64,000 nt of DNA from assembly GCA_902728285.1 (NCBI GenBank), contig CACVBU010001120.1:124001-188000 (forward strand), read 5' to 3'. Both the position numbers and the translations under genes were made by a program. The notes under the pieces are model-generated. The model was given only the letters and a program-made list of their open reading frames with translations. It ran no database searches and was not told the DNA's origin. This stretch comes from Clytia hemisphaerica. Taxonomy: Eukaryota; Cnidaria; Hydrozoa; Leptothecata; Clytiidae. Below are positions 53,641 through 64,000 of the stretch, piece after piece (the stretch's first letter is position 1; each line of letters starts with the position of its first letter).

Positions 53641-54195
53641 AACCCGGCTGCAAATCAGTATGATTCCCGTAAGCCGTATGATTTTGCTCGCCTGGTCAAG
53701 GCGGGACATGGGCGTGCTGACGGAGGCGCGGGCGCATTTCTACCAAAATAAGAGAAATTTTAGTTTTAATGTAAGCCAGGTCTCCCTGTTTCTTTTTTGT
53801 ATATAATTCAAAAAGAAGATAGGGTCTTATATCGTTTTGTTTATAATAATGGCAGACTCAAAAGCGAGGACTAAAAGTTTGGCTGTGAAATGTTGATTTG
53901 TGGATCATTCCTGATATGCTTTTGCTTTTGCTTTTGCTTTTGTTCATCTTCGAGCTTCAAACTCTGGCAAGGATCTTGGGATCCACACCACGATTGCTGG
54001 TTCCCTGTAAGGAACTTATTGAAACTGTTGAAAGTATTGACTGATATTGTGTCATAATATAAATCAAAAAACATTTTGTGCATTTTTTGCCATGCGCCCT
54101 TTATCTTATCTTGTATCTTATCTTGTATCTTGCTTAACTTAAAACTAATGGGAAAAGGGCTTGTCTAAGATTTCTGCATTTTTCCTACTACAACC
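53641..54195. other. No gene; short microsatellites
   Basis: Holds CTTTTG repeated about five times near 53918-53943 and TATCTTATCTTG repeats near 54103-54130. No coding region supported. Confidence 0.45.
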
Positions 54196-54199
54196 CTGA

Positions 54200-55635
54200 T
54201 TATTATTATTATTATTATCATTTATTAGGTTCAATTTCATACAAAATTGTTCTTCCCCCTAAACATAAATATCAAAATAAAAAGCACTAAAGAATAAATA
54301 GTATTAATAAATATAAATATTTTTACAAATTTTCTGGATAAAATTTTATTAAAACTAGACCACTAGATAGACATGAAATGGAATTGGAATAACTAAGACA
54401 AAGGCTAAATGTAGATTGTATCAAAATAGGGACTAGCAAAAGGATAGTGGTAATAGTAGTGGAAATATTTAGTAAGTAATAAAGTAAAAATAGATCTTCA
54501 TAAAGTTAAAATTTTATTGTTGTGTTGCACGAGTATGTGCCCTAGATTTAAAAAACAATTTGGATTCTTTAATAAATTTCTTTCAGGTCTTTGATTTCCC
54601 TGATATTTTTCGGGAGTTCGTTAAAAATTTGAGCTTGGTCCTGAAATGTCTTAGATAAGCCAAAATCAATTTTAATACCATCATCCTGTGAGCGAAGCTT
54701 CCGAGGCTGAGTTACTTTCACCAAAGAAAGATATGAAGGCCATTTTTTATCATTAAGGGCCTTGTAAACAAGTTTGGAAACATTAAAATCAATAAGCTCT
54801 TTTATTGGTAACCATTGCAGATCGACAACGTCTTTCAGTGTGGCATATCGGTTTAGGACATATCCTGCAGCAATGTTCTGTATACGTTGCAGACGATTTA
54901 ATAAGTAATCGGGGATCTGTCCGAATACGACTATGGAATACGCTATTTTCGATAGCACTATAGCTTCAGCGAGTGATTTCCGAACTTTAAATAGTGTGAA
55001 ACGTTGGAAATTACGAAGAGCTCGAATGGTACCATGACTGGATTTTATAATTTGTAACCCTCCAGTTCGGCAAGGCTTATTTGTTTTTCATTGTTTTGTA
55101 ACCACGATTCACTAATGGTATAGATATCTAAGTTATATTTATTGACGACAATTGAGAATTCTCCAAGACTGGGTAGAAGTGATTGGGTGTTCAGGTGACC
55201 AATAGAGATGCGGTTTTTGTGATTTTGAAGAACTTCAATGTGAGGATCGATAATATCTTGCACAGGGTTTGGGTTCATTACTTTGTGTATGGGAAGTTCC
55301 CTTTCTTTGTAAAAGGGTAGTTCACTACAGAAACAATTTGAGCATATCCACGAATAAGGTTTGATAGCATTGTAATGTTTCTGCTGAGCTTTTGATATTT
55401 CGGAGCAAGTAATATGGGTCATTGAGAAGCAGATTTCACATTCGAATCGTTTACGGTTCGTTCCGACAGTTTTAGAGCATACCGTACATTTCGGTTTGTT
55501 ATTGGGAGCTGTTGGTCCAGGGTTCGTTTCGATATCACCACTTAGGACAATACTAAAAGTGGCAGTTGAGTTCGAGTAGTAGTTGGTTCTCGATTTAGCA
55601 TATTTAATCGTCGATGGTGGCGCTGTCACAGTAAA
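54200..55635 (-). mobile_element. Internally deleted copy of the CR1/L2-like LINE
   Basis: The left part (54291-55055) matches 55636-56397 and the right part (55055-55635) matches 58502-59083, with only a handful of differences. The two are joined at a TTTG microhomology, so about 2.1 kb of endonuclease and RT is missing. It keeps the 5' leader with the 2A-like motif and PHD-type finger, and the RT C-terminus. A one-base T insertion near 54585 ends the RT frame early. The 3' side runs on through extra UTR to an ATT-type microsatellite at 54200-54220. Confidence 0.88.
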
Positions 55636-58600
55636 ATAAATAGTATTAATAAATATAAATATTTTTACAAATTTTCTGGATAAAATTTTATTAAAACTAG
55701 ACCACTAGATAGACATGAAATGGAATTGGAATAACTAAGACAAAGGCTAAATGTAGATTGTATCAAAATAGGGACTAGCAAAAGGATAGTGGTAATAGTA
55801 GTGGAAATATTTAGTAAGTAATAAAGTAAAAATAGATCTTCATAAAGTTAAAACTTTATTGTTGTGTTGCACGAGTATGTGCCCTAGATTTAAAAAACAA
55901 TTTGGATTCTTTAATAAATTCTTTCAGGTCTTTGATTTCCCTGATATTTTTCGGGAGTTCGTTAAAAATTTGAGCTTGGTCCTGAAATGTCTTAGATAAG
56001 CCAAAATCAATTTTAATACCATCATCCTGTGAGCGAAGCTTCCGAGGCTGAGTTACTTTCACCAAAGAAAGATATGAAGGCCATTTTTTATCATTAAGGG
56101 CCTTGTAAACAAGTTTGGAAACATTAAAATCAATAAGCTCTTTTATTGGTAACCATTGCAGATCGACAACGTCTTTCAGTGTGGCATATCGGTTTAGGAC
56201 ATATCCTGCAGCAATGTTCTGTATACGTTGCAGACGATTTAATAAGTAATCGGGGATCTGTCCGAATACGACTATGGAATACGCTATTTTCGATAGCACT
56301 ATAGCTTCAGCGAGTGATTTCCGAACTTTAAATGGTGTGAAACGTTGGAAATTACGAAGAGCTCGAATGGTACCATGACTGGATTTTATAATTTGGTTGA
56401 TATGGTCGGACCAGGATAGACTTTTATCAAAATGAAGACCAAGAAGCTTGACGACATCTTTTTGTTCAATTGATTTTTTTGAACAAGAAATAAGATACGA
56501 GTAGTCACTACATAATTTGTGATATGACGCTAGACGTTTGGTTGAAAAGATGATGTATTGCAGTTTATCAGCATTGAACAAGAGATTATGATCAGCTGAC
56601 CAGGTGGAAAGTGATTCGATATCAGTCTCGATTTCCCGGATGCATTGAAGTATATCACGAATTTTTGAGTGACGATAAAGCGTTGTGTCATCAGCATATT
56701 GGATACTGAGAGAGGAGATTTGGTCAGATAATTCGGTAACATATAGGTTAAATAAAACTGGACCCAAAATACTGCCTTGAGGGACACCAAAGTGAATGGG
56801 TTGAACGGGTGATCTTTTATCGTTCACTTGCACAAATTGCTGACGGTTTGTGAGATAGCTTATAATGATTTGCAATGACATGGAACTAAAGTTTAACTTT
56901 TTAAGTTTATCAATGAGGGTAAAATGGTCGATCGTATCGAATGCCTTGGAGTAGTCGATAAGAATTGATAGTGTAATTTCACTTTTATTCATAGCTTTGA
57001 TTATATCATCACGTAGTTTTAAGAGTAGCGTTGTTGTGGTGTGCCCTTTCCGAAATCCAGATTGATTTGGACGGTAAAGTGAATTCCTTTCAATGAAATC
57101 GCATAATTGTGTTAAAATAACACGTTCGTAGACTTTCGATAAAACCGGTAGGATTGATATTGGTCTGTAGTCTTTTAATTTCGTTGGATGGTCAATTTTT
57201 GGGACTGGGCTGACTCGAGCAATCTTCCACTTATCTGGGAATAAATGTTATCAATTGAATTGTTAATAATGTTAACAAGAGGAGATACAAGATACTCATT
57301 GACTGGCTTCAGGTATCGTACCGGTATATTGTCATACCCGCTTGAGCAATCATTTTTCAGTTTTTTAAGTATACTCAAGACCTCTTCATAATTCGTATGC
57401 TTGATTGTAAAAACATTCTCATCATTTTCGATGGTTGGGTTACCCAGTAAATTATCATAATTTGCAGGTTTATTAGGTTTTTTTGTGAGGTTAGAAGCAA
57501 GATTACAATAGTAATTGTTCATGTCGGAAGGTTCGTGGTTTATTTTAGTGTTCTGCTTGGTTAAAATTCGGTCAATTGTTCTCCAGACTATCGATGGATT
57601 TTTCGAAGATAGAGCTTTCCGAAGAAATTCGTTTTTTAAGCTCTTTACAGTTTTTTTGTATGCTTTAAGAATCTCTTTATAGCGTGCATGATGATCATTG
57701 TTAACGTTTTTGTTCGCACGTGCATCTTCGAGTAATTGACGTTCTTGAATAATTTTTGGATCTTTCATCCACGGTGCAATCGGCCTGGTTATCCGTACTC
57801 TTTTCAATGGAGCGTGTGATTCGATACAGTCATATACAAGTTTATTGAGAATCGATATCTGATCATTGGGGTCGTCGAAGCTAAATACAAGGGATAACGG
57901 AAGTTGTTGAAAGTCGGATGTGAAAGAATTGATGTCAAAATTCTTTTCGTCTCGAATGTATTTATATCTCGGTTGAAAGCGTTCTTTTTTTATGTTAACA
58001 ATAACGTATGGCATATCATGATCACTTACTTCGTCAGTGTGAATTACATCAGTATGGATGATTTTGGTTGAGATATTACTACTAATGTGATCAATTAAAG
58101 TTTTCCCATGTCTTGTAGCCTTGGTGATATGTTGCTTCAAATTCATGGAGTAAAGAATGTCTTTATATCTCCTGGTAGATTCTTTGATCTCTCCAAGCAG
58201 GTCAATGTTGGTGTCTCCTGCGATAAAGATTGGTCCGTTCCATTTAACATTCAAATCAGCCAATAACTTATCAAACTTTTCAAGCCATAATAACTTATCT
58301 TCTTCTTTGGAACTTGGCTGATACACAGTTACGATCAAATACGAATTGTTTTTATTTTTGCCTTTAGCCTCAACAATAACTACCTCAAGGTCTTTATGGT
58401 TTTTGGTAATATCTTTACGTTCGTGACGAGTAATCGTATCTTTGACATAAATGGCTACACCTCCTCCACGTTTTCCGACACGGTTTTTGTAGAAAAGTTT
58501 GTAACCCTCCAGTTCGGCAAGGCTTATTTGTTTTTCATTGTTTTGTAACCACGATTCACTAATGGTATAGATATCTAAGTTATATTTATTGACGACAATT

Positions 58601-59090
58601 GAGAATTCTCCAAGACTGGGTAGAAGTGATTGGGTGTTCAGGTGACCAATAGAGATGCGGTTTTTGTGATTTTGAAGAACTTCAATGTGAGGATCGATAA
58701 TATCTTGCACAGGGTTTGGGTTCATTACTTTGTGTATGGGAAGTTCCCTTTCTTTGTAAAAGGGTAGTTCACTACAGAAACAATTTGAGCATATCCACGA
58801 ATAAGGTTTGATAGCATTGTAATGTTTCTGCTGAGCTTTTGATATTTCGGAGCAAGTAATATGGGTCATTGAGAAGCAGATTTCACATTCGAATCGTTTA
58901 CGGTTCGTTCCGACAGTTTTAGAGCATACCGTACATTTCGGTTTGTTATTGGGAGCTGTTGGTCCAGGGTTCGTTTCGATATCACCACTTAGGACAATAC
59001 TAAAAGTGGCAGTTGAGTTCGAGTAGTAGTTGGTTCTCGATTTAGCATATTTAATCGTCGATGGTGGCGCTGTCACAGTAATCGTACTGA
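55636..59090 (-). mobile_element. CR1/L2-like LINE with 2A-like leader, PHD finger, endonuclease and RT
   Basis: Near-complete minus-strand non-LTR element. Frame 1 (59076-57175, 633 residues): residues 31-39 GDIETNPGP form a 2A-like ribosome-skipping motif; about 47-99 is a PHD-type finger (CTVCSKTV, CEICF, HITCSE, WICSNC); about 135-365 is an APE endonuclease (SIGHLNTQSLL, ISESWL, GDTNIDL, SDHDMPYV); then the RT start (CSSGYDNIPVRYLKPV). One frame break near 57240 separates the rest. From there the RT continues through RVSPVPKI, YRPISIL, SGFRKGHTTTTLLLKL, AFDTIDHFTLIDKL, GVPQGSILGPVLFNLY and QYADDTTLYRHS, ending at 55856. The single break suggests recent activity. Confidence 0.92.
58960..58986 (-). 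other. 2A-like ribosome-skipping motif in the LINE leader
   Basis: Codons for GDIETNPGP match the consensus D-V/I-E-x-N-P-G-P, preceded by the usual short hydrophobic run (FSIVLS). Established knowledge: this motif makes ribosomes skip the Gly-Pro bond. Here it would release a 38-residue leader from the endonuclease/RT protein. The identical motif is kept at 55513-55539 in the deleted copy. Confidence 0.85.
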
Positions 59091-59442
59091 TGAACGTTTC
59101 AATAGGAGTGACGCAACCCTGATGGCTTTTTGAAAACCTCGTATAGGTTATATCATCAGGGTTTTTATTATTTTGTAGTAGATATTTCGAAAATCTTAGA
59201 AAGACAAAAATTCAAAATTCAAATTCAAGTCAACAGTAGGAGCAGCCAGATTTTCATTCTACTCAAATTTTCTTGCAATTTTTGATTTTATGACAATTCT
59301 TGACAACAAGATTTTTTTTTAAATATTTTCATTGTAAGTAAGGTAATGGTTAACTCTTGACTTTATTCTTGAATGAGGTTCACCAAAAGTGAGGCAGGTT
59401 TTGCCTCCATGTTGCCATATTGCATATATACTCAAATTTATA
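59091..59442. other. 5' flank of the LINE; no gene
   Basis: AT-rich, non-coding as far as I can see. The LINE's exact 5' terminus is not defined; similarity to the deleted copy ends near 59083. Confidence 0.4.
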
Positions 59443-59680
59443 GGCGACAATCGAAAATATGTTCCGTTCGCGTCAAAAATCTTCTTAAAATTTAGTCGGT
59501 CATTCGGTAGTAAATTTAGTCGGGTTTTTTGGAAAATGGTTTCAAAGTATAGTTTTTAATATTTATTCTCTCGCTTGATGAAAAATTGCGACAATTTTCC
59601 GACTCATCATCCGACTAGGAATTTTTGTCTGCCAAGTTGGTCGGTCGGGACCCGGACGGAACATATTTTTTACTGTCGCC
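59443..59680. mobile_element. 238-bp TA-flanked miniature element, GGCGACA ends
   Basis: GGCGACAATCGAAAATATGT with TCCGTTCG is mirrored by CGGACGGAACATATTTTTTA with CTGTCGCC, TA on each side. Inner motifs TTTAGTCGG and GACCAACTTGG-type repeats suggest subterminal binding sites. Confidence 0.8.
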
Positions 59681-60235
59681 ATAGCAAGAATTTTCAATTC
59701 GGTTGAGGTTACAGGGGTTACAGTATGCATTCATTACACTGTTCTTGGTCATCATATCTCTTTTGAATATACTCCAGCATAAATTAGAATATTATACTCC
59801 TGTAACTTTCACTTGACAATGAGTGAAACTTTCACTTTCGAAAGTGATGACGCACGAAAAGGAGTATTTCCATATCCAGACCTTGGTTTGTGTTTTCATG
59901 AAATCTTGGTAAAAATCCTGACACACTCAGGACCCCCAAATATGCCTAGGTGTCAAGATTTTTCGGCGATACAACTTGAGGTTGGAAATTTATTTCTAAA
60001 AAATGCATGGATATGTATGTCTGGGTGACTTCCAGGCAGCATCTCATTAAAGATGCCTGAATCTAACCTGGAACAACCCAGTTGTAAATCGGGGTGTTTA
60101 AAAAAATCCATTTACATTTCCACCCAAAAGACATTAGCAGAAAAATCTGGACATCTTCGGGGGTCGGGTCGGGGGTCCTGTACTATACTCACCCATGTGA
60201 TTTTAGCTTTACTAAACAGGTATAGAATAAATAAA
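59681..60235. other. Upstream of the PIQLD gene; no gene called
   Basis: An open frame at 59813-60028 has no recognised motif. The frame of the next gene is open upstream to 60053, but the Met at 60236 precedes the Cys-rich domain and is the likelier start. CTTTCACTTTCGAAAGTG near 59830 is a local palindrome. Confidence 0.4.
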
Positions 60236-63200
60236 ATGAAAGATAAATTTGGTGATTTACGTGGTGGCTGCAATAAATGTGAGTGTAAGGAATACACAGC
60301 ACCTGAAAAAAAGAACAAACTGAAATGTGCATTTTGTGGACACTTCCCTATTAAACATACAGTCATCAAACAACCTTGCAGCTCTATTCAACTTGATCAC
60401 CCTAACCAACCTGATCCTATCCAACTCGATCACCCTATCCAACCTGATCCTATCCAACTCGATCACCCTATCCAACTTGATGATCCTATCCAGCTCAATC
60501 ACCCTATCCAACCTGATCCTATCCAACTCGATCACCCTATCCAACTTGATGATCCTATCCAGCTCAATCACCCTATCCAACCTGATCCTATCCAACTCAA
60601 TCACCCTATCCAACTTGATGATCCTATCCAGCTCAATCACCCTATCCAGCCCAATCATCCTATCCAGCTCAATCACCCTATCCAACCTGATCCTATCCAA
60701 CTCGATCACCCTATCCAACTCGATCACCCTATCCAACTTGATGATCCTATCCAACCTGATCCTATCCAACTTGATACTATTGAATCTAAGTCTATCGACA
60801 GAAGTATGAGTGAAGAAATAAATCATGATACAGAGGCCCATTTTGTAGTTTCATTAGACTTGACTGTAGAAAAAGAGATTAATGATAAAGAGCTGGATGA
60901 CTTATCAAAACTTGAAGGTGGTATCCCAAGGTATATTAGACACAAGAACAAGATAAATTGTAACATATGCAAAATTGACGTTGATTTGAAAGAGAAACAC
61001 AAAGGATTATTCCACTTAAAGAGGCATATCGAAAGTGATATCCACAAGCTAAACGTTGAATTAAACAAAAACCCTGACATAACACAATCTGAAACATTGC
61101 TTGAATTAAAAGATAAATACCCTGATCTCTTAATACAGAAAAATTCTATTGAGTGTCGAGTTTGCATGACTTCTTTTAAGTTGGCATGGAAACTTCTTAG
61201 TTCAAACATAAAACAGCACATGGACTCACTGGAGCACACAAGATTGAAGCGTAAAAGGTCACATTCTACAAATACTAAAGATATTGTATCTTTTTTCACC
61301 AAAAAAAAGATGGACAAGCCACAGTCTGCAAAAGTGTGACATGGTTTTTTTGCTAAAACTGTTCGAATTAACAATATTGATATTTTCACCAATTCATTGT
61401 TTCAAGATTTAAACCAGGTATGGACAATGGCAAAACTACTTGGTTTTCAGAACCCCACTATTCTTTTGTTGATGTTAATGGTACTTCCTGTTGTGGAACA
61501 TTTCGGAGTATCGATTGTAAGAAAGTCTGGACAAGTTCAAGCTTTGATGGAGAAACGTGTAGTAATTGTCTTAAAATTCCAACCTTAAAGTCATTTCGAT
61601 TACGTTTATCACGCAGACATTTAAAAAATGATGAACCTAGAGACATAACAAAAATTCGAAATGAGTATCTCACTTTACCTGAGAAAGATATCAGAATAAA
61701 AACACTTCAACAAACGAAGATTGAGAAAAAGGATGCACAAATCTTTTTTGCCCTCAGGGCAAATCTACGTTTAAAAACTCGAACTTCAACTTTAAATGAA
61801 AAATTGGCAGAATTTAGCAAAAGGGGCAGTATCAAATCAATCTGCTTTCAATTAAATAAAGCAGCAGAGGAAAATAAACTTAAGGACATGACAGTTCTAA
61901 AAGGAACGCTGGAAAATTGTGCCAGCAATTTCCATCGACACAAGAATGGAAAAAGATTTAAACAGTCAGTAAAAGAGTTTTACGAAGTAATTATGTATTG
62001 GGCTGGACCACGCCTCGCAACTTTTATTGGCCTTAATCTCCTTGGACCAGAAGTGCACAGCATTTATCGATGGCGCAAGCAGTACTCCTTAAATTTAGTT
62101 GATGGACAACATGAAGAAAATTTCATTAAAATTGCCTCCATATATGAAAATGCATTGAAAAGACTTGATTTAAAGAAGGTAATTTTTCATACCATTGAAT
62201 TAATAAGATCAATAATTTTAGTGTTTCTTTCAGGAAATTTTTCTTACCTTAAATTTTTTGACATGAGATCCCCATGAGATTCAATTTATTTTTACTGAAA
62301 ATTTAATCACAGATAAGATAAACTCTCTTATAGTGAATGTCACTTCTAGTGTCATTTGAGTACACTAAACCATGAATTATCTTTAATACAAGCCTTGGAA
62401 AAAATCTAAATATTCGATGATTAGAAAAGTAAATAAGCAAGGAAATTATGCATTCTTTTTTTTTTTTATTTGTCCAATTATATTGTTTTCTGGTTTGAAA
62501 AAAGTTCAATTTTCCTAACCTTGTTGAATTTGTTTCTATAACTAGTAGTAATCCTTTTTGCGAGTTTCTTGTGACTGTGAACATCTTATTGGTCCTTGAT
62601 TTAGGTATTTTATGTTTTGTATATAATTCTGATTTTAAAGGTACCAGTGGAATTTTCGGAAGATGAAACAGCCATAATAAAACGAATTGTTTACGATCAA
62701 GGTAAAGATACTCTGGTTGGTTTTTGTGGCGCTGAACATGATCATGAATGTCTTCAAATTTTACAGTTTGTGTTGGAAATGGAGAAGATGGATATAATCA
62801 AATTTTTAAGGCATTTGAAGAAAACAGAATTGGAAGTAATGCCAGATGCATCATGATAAATCCCATTTATCCTGGACTTCCAAAGATTTCTATCTTTACA
62901 ATGGTCACATGCAATTGTTTTGACAACCAAATGGTTCGTGAGCAGTACAATTATAACAAGGAAATGTATGAGAAGCACATAGAAAATGTTTTGGGACCTG
63001 TGATTGGAATAAGCTCTGATGGAGACTCTCGTCGACGTAAACTCTTCATTGAACTTTCAACTGTATCAACTGGCTCACGCTATCTTCCAATCCCAAGAGA
63101 ATATGGTTTCATTTTTAGTGCAAGGCTTGAAGGAGACAAGATAAGTGATCTATGTGACCAAGATTATATCCACAACCATAAGAAATTGATAAATCACTTA

Positions 63201-64000
63201 GACCACAAGGCAAGAACATTACAAGCTGGGAAGTACTTAATCCATCTAAATCAAATAAGAGAGGTATTTGAAATTCATCTTCAACACTGTTTCTATCATC
63301 CATGTTATGCAAATTATAGACATTCAAATTCTGTTAGATTCTCTTATTAAAATGCATTTTAAAATTTCAGTTTTTTCAAATTTTTCAGTTTAAATTTTTA
63401 TTTTAAAAAATTCAGTTAATTTTTAAACAACTGAAACAACGTTGTTTTTCAGGTATACGAGAAGTTCCCAATCGAAATACATGGATTACGTAAAACAGAT
63501 ATTAATCGGGATGATCGTCAAAATTGGAGATCTGCACAAAGATTGTCATTCAAGAAAGTACAAGAGCTGCTAAAAGAAATCAAAACCGAGGCCAACAAGG
63601 CAACCCTTGTTTATTTGAAAGTTGTTTGGTACTATGTGGAAATTTTTTGCAGTGACATCTGTTCTCTGGTGGATCGAATCAAATATTGTGCAACAGTTTG
63701 CTTCTTTCTTGGTATATTTTTGTTCTTCCATACTGTCACATTTATCTTTTGGCTGACTGGCTCAGAGTCGACTAACACTTCTCGATACATTAGAATTTTT
63801 AAAGTTAAAGGGTGTGATATACTGGCATTATGTTTTTGTCCATTGTTTTGTGCGGTTTTGTGTTACTGATTACTAACAGATTTTTAATTTTGGACGTACA
63901 CGGTGTTATTTTAAAAAGTAAAGATATTAGCGTTTTATTTTCTTTTACTTAGGTATCTGGAGAAATTGGGTTCGAAGAAATAAGTCGACCACTTTGGATA
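60236..64000 (+). pseudogene. Multi-exon gene: Cys domain, PIQLD repeats, zinc-finger motifs, conserved C-terminal region; broken
   Basis: Reading frame from ATG 60236. Residues about 8-40 are a Cys cluster (GGCNKCECKEY, LKCAFCGHFPIKH). About 50-180 is a tract of PIQLDH/PIQPD units. About 225-365 hold two C-x2-C...H-x-H-type segments (CNICKIDV..HLKRHIESDIH; CRVCMTSF..HMDSLEHTRL). A TGA at 61337-61339 is followed in frame by HGFFAKTVRINNIDIFTNSL, then a one-base break near 61418 leads to WFSEPHYSFVDVNGTSCCGT. Exons: 60236-62178, 62641-63263 (one break near 62750), 63453-63711 and 63953 on past the right end. The last three include NDRQNWRSAQ-like (RDDRQNWRSAQ), QDYIHNHKK, VVWYYVEIF and GIWRNW. 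I recall these strings from uncharacterised multi-copy invertebrate proteins, but cannot name a function. It may be transposon-derived. Confidence 0.65.
60388..60780 (+). repeat. Coding minisatellite encoding PIQLDH / PIQPD units
   Basis: About 23 units of 15-18 bp (CCTATCCAACTCGATCAC and variants). A higher-order unit of 69 bp (DPIQLDHPIQLDDPIQLNHPIQP would span 23 residues) recurs about three times. Because units are multiples of three, other frames also stay open, including a 194-codon antisense frame, which I treat as an artefact. Confidence 0.9.

Noticed and set aside
60257..60841. 194-codon antisense open frame over the PIQLD tract, and a 160-codon frame in another plus frame
   Set aside because: All frames stay open because the tandem unit is a multiple of three; composition is just the shadow of the repeat.

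Overview
Eukaryotic (animal) genomic DNA, AT-rich, with many short phase-consistent introns and a very high density of small transposons. The mix of a SAM/HECT 'G2E3-like' gene, Helentron-type rolling-circle elements, CR1/L2-like LINEs with a 2A-like motif and G-homopolymer-ended miniature elements points to an invertebrate, most likely a cnidarian. That placement is inference from gene style, not a database match.

Layout. 1-3.8 kb: no confident gene in 1-1.48 kb, a 13-copy 124-bp tandem array, then intron. 3.8-13.5 kb (minus): N-terminal half of a NUP133-like nuclear pore gene, read here as 15 exons; the C-terminal half is not found. 15.7-18.3 kb (minus): a complete-looking five-exon gene for a 529-residue Cys-rich/ankyrin protein of unknown function. 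18.4-19.9 kb: LINE 3' fragment split by a G-rich miniature element. 20.8-21 kb: promoter-like segment. 22-24.2 kb: hairpin and G-rich elements. 24.7-27.8 kb (minus): 3' seven exons of a COQ8 (ADCK3/4) kinase gene. 29.7-33.4 kb (minus): SAM-domain G2E3/HECT-like gene, apparently decaying. 34.9-36.2 kb: a Mutator-like foldback element with 9-bp target duplication and two tRNA-like internal units. 37.3-39.1 kb: minisatellite and a LINE RT fragment. 41.7-42 kb: broken coding relic. 43-48.4 kb (minus): decayed Helentron. 51-52 kb (minus): RPA-like pseudogene. 54.2-59.1 kb (minus): CR1/L2-like LINE in tandem with an internally deleted copy. 60.2-64 kb (plus): broken multi-exon gene with a PIQLD peptide-repeat tract, zinc-finger-like motifs and a conserved C-terminal part running off the right end.

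The resident host genes that look functional are NUP133-like, the ankyrin gene and COQ8; none forms an operon or obvious pathway with another. Most of the rest is mobile DNA, frequently nested: a 239-bp element inside the Helentron helicase, a 409-bp element inside a LINE RT at its FADD box, and miniature elements in introns. Several reading frames are broken by one-base differences in A-runs, which could be decay or assembly error.

All exon boundaries come from reading GT/AG signals and phase by eye; family names come from motif recognition without searches.
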